From Alphaproteobacteria bacterium (GTDB taxonomy: Bacteria > Pseudomonadota > Alphaproteobacteria > Rs-D84), in the NCBI GenBank assembly GCA_017629245.1, contig JAGBXO010000009.1, forward strand, positions 102,256 to 135,901: a stretch of DNA of 33,646 nucleotides, in the 5' to 3' direction. Made by a program: the position numbers and the translations under genes. Position 1 is the first letter of the stretch, and every line of letters starts with the position of its first letter. Shown here one piece after another: positions 31,132 to 33,646 of this stretch. The notes under the pieces are model-generated. The model saw nothing but the letters and a program-made list of their open reading frames with translations. It did no database searches and was not told the DNA's origin.

Positions 31132-33114
31132 ATGTCTGTTTTTTTTAGGTTTTTTGGAACATCTGTTGCTTCTGTTTTTGCGTGTTTGGTTGCAATGAAT
31201 GCAAATGCTGCGACAGGGCGCGATGGTTATTCAAATGTTCGTTCTGCAAGTATGGGTGGGGCGGGTGTCGCGCGTATGCCAACCATGCCAACATTGCCTG
31301 TTATAACGGTTGGAAACATTTCGCAAAATGTTTCAACAAATGTGACGGTGCCCTCTGTTCCAGATGTGCCTGATGTTCCAGATGTGCCTGATGTTCCAGA
31401 TATTCCGGACGAGCCCGAAGTTCCAGAAGAACCATCAGTTGTTCCAGAATGTCAGGATGGTGGGGTAAAAAATTCACAATATACAATCGAAATGTGTATG
31501 AATGATGTTTTGCAATGTGTGAATTTTGGTGCGTTGCCAAATGGTTTGAACGATATGTTTGATGAAAATACACGCAATGCAATTGTTAATGGTATGGGGT
31601 TATGTACTCCCCAGGTGGATAAGTGTATTGCAACGGTTAGACGTGATTGCAGTAATATATATCGCGTGGCATCTGATGTTTGGATTGATTTTAATTCGCG
31701 TCGTGTTCAACCAGAATATTATAACTTTGTTTTGCGCAAAACGGGACTAACACCAAATCAGGCTGAAGCGGTTTGTGGTATGTTAGATAAAAATGTCTCG
31801 GGTTCATCATTTAATAAGAAAACTGCTTATGGATTTGGGGGCGCGTCGGGGCGTTTTGCACGTTGGGATGCTAAGAATGCAAAATGTCATGTTCGTGTTG
31901 CAGCATATAACAAGGATAAGCATATTACCAATACTTGGCTGTTTGGAGCCGCTGGTGATGATCAACCGGCCGAAGTATGGAAAGAAACAGGTGATACATT
32001 TACATGCAATAAAGACTTGTTTGGTTTTTCTTTGATGAACAATACACATACTGCAGCGGTTGTTGGTATTGGTGGTGGTACTTTGGTTGGCGCGGGTGTT
32101 GGTGCAATTGCAGGGCATGGCGCGCGTGACTTTGATTGTTCCCGCGATGAACATCGTGAAAAATTGGCCCAAGAGTTACGCAAATCTGGTCAGACAAGAA
32201 TTTTGAATCAGTTCTTGGAACCTAAATATCAATTGTCTTTGTCGGCAGATTTGACCATTGCCCAGTGTAATGCGGTTTTGGATTTATACGATAAATACCA
32301 GGAAATTATCGTTGCAATAGATGAATGTAATGGTTATACAATTTCTGAAGATGAAGTTGTAATAGAGGTAGAGGTATCTGATAATACGACACAAACAGTA
32401 GAGATTTCTGTTCGTGATGGAAAGCCTGTGTTGGATGATGCGCAAATTGCAAGAATTCAGCAACAATTGAATTGTGGTGATACGTGTCCGACTGATTTGG
32501 TTGCACAAATTCAGGCAGCGTTAGATTCCCAGGCGGGTGGAAAGTGTCGTTTTAAGCCGATAAACCTGGCCAAGATACATGGTGGCAGTATCTATTGTGA
32601 TGCGCAAACAGGCTGTTTATATCATGACGAGTTGGCGCGTGAAGTTCAGCCATTGGCCGATGTTTTGGATGGACTTGAAATTTTAAAAGGTGAAAAGTCT
32701 AATATGGCGAAAAGCATTGGTATCGGTGCAGCTGTTGGCGCAGGTGCAGGTGGCCTGGCAACAGCCATTACTGCATATGTCGAGAAAAATAATATCAATT
32801 GTCGTGTAGGTGATAATTTGGAGCAAGTGGCATTGGGTAAATCACATGTAATTGGCAGTTTGCGTGATTTCTATGTGAAATGGAATCTGAGTTTGCCAGA
32901 TGTTATCGCGCCAACTGCAACAATAGATAGTTGCGAATCGTGGAAATACAACTGTTCGCGCTATACAGATATGGCGCAGTGTGAAAATGCCCAGTTTAAT
33001 TACAAGCCTGTGGGTGCGCCAACATTTACATTAGTGCGTTCTGTTTGCAAGGCATCGGGTGGTATGTGTATAGAAAACTATCCGGTTGCCAAATCACAAG
33101 GTGCATGTAAATAA
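31132..33114 (+). CDS. Exported Cys-rich protein with VPD repeats and two glycine zippers
   Basis: The 660-residue protein carries a Sec signal peptide of 26 residues (cleavage near ANA/ATG). A Val-Pro-Asp low-complexity segment (74-100) follows, then two large modules. Each module has cysteine-rich parts and a glycine-zipper hydrophobic segment: 308-330 (AAVVGIGGGTLVGAGVGAIAG) and 528-550 (SIGIGAAVGAGAGGLATAI). Such zippers can insert into or associate with membranes. The many cysteines, often regularly spaced, suggest an oxidising compartment. The VPD segment looks like a rigid spacer through the cell wall. ATAGGGGGG precedes the ATG. I do not recognise a family or a function; it may be a surface or envelope protein. 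Confidence 0.82.
   Translation: MSVFFRFFGTSVASVFACLVAMNANAATGRDGYSNVRSASMGGAGVARMPTMPTLPVITVGNISQNVSTNVTVPSVPDVPDVPDVPDVPDIPDEPEVPEEPSVVPECQDGGVKNSQYTIEMCMNDVLQCVNFGALPNGLNDMFDENTRNAIVNGMGLCTPQVDKCIATVRRDCSNIYRVASDVWIDFNSRRVQPEYYNFVLRKTGLTPNQAEAVCGMLDKNVSGSSFNKKTAYGFGGASGRFARWDAKNAKCHVRVAAYNKDKHITNTWLFGAAGDDQPAEVWKETGDTFTCNKDLFGFSLMNNTHTAAVVGIGGGTLVGAGVGAIAGHGARDFDCSRDEHREKLAQELRKSGQTRILNQFLEPKYQLSLSADLTIAQCNAVLDLYDKYQEIIVAIDECNGYTISEDEVVIEVEVSDNTTQTVEISVRDGKPVLDDAQIARIQQQLNCGDTCPTDLVAQIQAALDSQAGGKCRFKPINLAKIHGGSIYCDAQTGCLYHDELAREVQPLADVLDGLEILKGEKSNMAKSIGIGAAVGAGAGGLATAITAYVEKNNINCRVGDNLEQVALGKSHVIGSLRDFYVKWNLSLPDVIAPTATIDSCESWKYNCSRYTDMAQCENAQFNYKPVGAPTFTLVRSVCKASGGMCIENYPVAKSQGACK
31357..31401 (+). 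repeat. 18-bp tandem repeat encoding Val-Pro-Asp
   Basis: GTTCCAGATGTGCCTGAT occurs twice in a row (31357-31374, 31375-31392) and half a unit follows. It encodes VPDVPD units and could change in copy number by slippage. Confidence 0.85.
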
Positions 33115-33116
33115 AA

Positions 33117-33142
33117 AAATCCCCCAATCGGGGGATTTTTTT
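33117..33142 (+). terminator. Intrinsic terminator after the 660-aa gene
   Basis: AAATCCCCC/GGGGGATTT (33117-33125 with 33130-33138) around AATC, ending in T residues. Confidence 0.9.
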
Positions 33143-33152
33143 ATCAAAGCAA

Positions 33153-33182
33153 TTGACATTTGTTTCAAAAATCTGTTAAAAT
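33153..33182 (+). promoter_or_regulatory. Promoter for structured RNA 2
   Basis: TTGACA (33153-33158), 18 bases, TAAAAT (33177-33182). The expected start near 33189 is the 5' edge of the RNA element. Confidence 0.75.
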
Positions 33183-33188
33183 ATTCAT

Positions 33189-33402
33189 GTCGTGATGTGT
33201 TGTCACGATGGGGTGTAGTGACCTCTGCCATAGCGTCGGAATACATACTTGTGGCGCATATTATGCGCTGTTTTTATTATAGGACGACGAAAAACTCCTG
33301 ATCCCGGGTCAGGAGGGTTGCGAATATAATGAATAAGCACACAATTCTATGGATTGTCACTAACCTCCTGACCACTTTGAATTTAATTCTGGTGGTTTTT
33401 TT
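33189..33402 (+). ncRNA. Structured RNA element, copy 2 (candidate terminator/antiterminator switch)
   Basis: Helices: a 5' hairpin TCGTGA/TCACGA (33190-33195 with 33203-33208); a long-range stem TAGTGAC/GTCACTA (33216-33222 with 33356-33362); CGTCG/CGACG (33234-33238 with 33285-33289) enclosing GCGCAT/ATGCGC (33254-33259 with 33263-33268); hairpin A:B CTCCTGA/TCAGGAG (33295-33301 with 33309-33315); ACAATTC/GGATTGT (33341-33357); and a terminator-like ACCAC/GTGGT (33371-33375 with 33392-33396) with seven T residues. Strand B (33307-33316) can instead pair perfectly over 10 bases with strand C (33364-33373). Helix order and the unpaired blocks match copy 1, while helix sequences differ and compensate. 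It precedes an exported-protein gene. Confidence 0.75.
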
Positions 33403-33412
33403 ATTGTGGTGA
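33329..33412 (+). CDS. Possible 27-codon hydrophobic peptide inside RNA 2
   Basis: An ATG in the conserved ATGAATAA block opens a 27-codon frame encoding MNKHTILWIVTNLLTTLN, then LILVVFLLW: a single hydrophobic helix. Strand B of the RNA (AGGAGG at 33311-33316) would be its ribosome binding site, but the 12-base spacing is long. In copy 1 the same place has TTG and a stop after five codons, so the peptide is not conserved. It may be a leader peptide, a small membrane peptide, or chance. Confidence 0.3.
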   Translation: MNKHTILWIVTNLLTTLNLILVVFLLW

Positions 33413-33476
33413 TGCGACCCATTTTGATGACCCATGTGGTTGTTAAAATACACTCTATTCAATTCCGCATCACCAC
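33406..33476 (+). promoter_or_regulatory. 11-bp inverted repeat between RNA 2 and its downstream gene
   Basis: GTGGTGATGCG (33406-33416) is perfectly complementary to CGCATCACCAC (33466-33476). The 49-base interior contains a -10-like TAAAAT (33444-33449). The 3' arm could also pair with the terminator strand GGTGGT of RNA 2. Confidence 0.6.
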
Positions 33477-33506
33477 CAAGATTGAAATGAAAAGGGAGAG
33501 ATTCGT

Positions 33507-33646
33507 ATGCCGTTGGAAGCCAGAAAGTTTATATTTACAGTATCACTGTGTGCCATGTTGGCAGCAAATCCGGTATTGGCAACCGCACCAACAAATGATG
33601 AAGATTTGGGCACAACGCATGATGTATATGTTGAATCAACATTAAA
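33507..33646 (+). CDS. Exported protein, 3' end outside window
   Basis: Only the first 46 codons are present. They encode a Sec signal peptide (MPLEARKFIFTVSLCAMLAA, cleavage near VLA/TAP) and the start of a polar, acidic mature region (PTNDEDLGTTHDVYVEST). AAGGGAGAG lies before the ATG. It is the first gene after structured RNA 2, just as the lipoprotein gene is the first after RNA 1. No family can be named from so short a segment. Confidence 0.7.
   Translation, partial: MPLEARKFIFTVSLCAMLAANPVLATAPTNDEDLGTTHDVYVESTL

Noticed and set aside
31357-31401. CRISPR-like direct repeat
   Set aside because: The repeat is in frame, has no spacers and encodes Val-Pro-Asp in an exported protein.
33406-33645. 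79-codon plus-strand frame near the window end
   Set aside because: It overlaps the signal-peptide gene at 33507 in another frame, crosses the 11-bp inverted repeat and has no binding site.

Overview
The window is a chromosomal stretch from an AT-leaning bacterium. It most resembles an uncultured, possibly host-associated alphaproteobacterium. This is an inference from gene order (acpP-fabF-mltG; str-S10-spc-alpha ribosomal clusters fused in one run; rpoA followed directly by rplQ with no rpsD), the Gram-negative envelope genes (lipoprotein, beta-barrel-like protein, MltG) and the protein sequences. No 16S gene is present to confirm it.

Layout. Positions 1-3018 hold the 3' part of lepA, a small Cys-containing orphan and a degraded tyrosine-recombinase-like gene. 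Positions 3056-4771 hold acpP and fabF. An accessory block follows (4894-7456): a structured RNA, a two-module lipoprotein, and two minus-strand genes, one of them an acyl-carrier-like protein lacking the phosphopantetheine serine. Then come mltG and a beta-barrel-like outer-membrane protein (7563-9429). From 9566 to 26952 runs the translation supercluster: rpsL-rpsG-fusA-tuf, then rpsJ through rplO, then secY, rpsM and rpsK. adk, usual between secY and rpsM, is absent, and a 53-codon gene sits between rplF and rplR. A strong terminator follows rpsK. Two accessory genes then separate rpsK from rpoA-rplQ, which has its own promoter. The window ends with a two-TM protein on the minus strand, a 660-residue exported Cys-rich protein with Val-Pro-Asp repeats and two glycine zippers, a second copy of the structured RNA, and the start of another exported protein.

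The main discovery is the pair of RNA elements at about 4907-5082 and 33189-33402. They share unpaired primary-sequence blocks (ACCTNTG, GCGTCGG-AAT, GACGNAAAACTCC, GAATATAWTGAATAA) but have different sequences in the helices that close them, so the pairing is conserved by covariation. Both contain strands A, B, C and D, in which A:B plus the C:D terminator hairpin competes with a perfect 10-11 bp B:C helix. Each lies just upstream of a gene for an exported protein. This is the architecture of a terminator/antiterminator switch (riboswitch or attenuator). I do not recognise it as a described class.

A second theme is the spacers of the ribosomal supercluster. About a dozen gene junctions are long and carry a stem-loop just ahead of the next ribosome binding site. 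They include a three-way junction before rpsC, an identical 15-nt hairpin core before both rplE and rplR, and a 22-pair hairpin between rpoA and rplQ.
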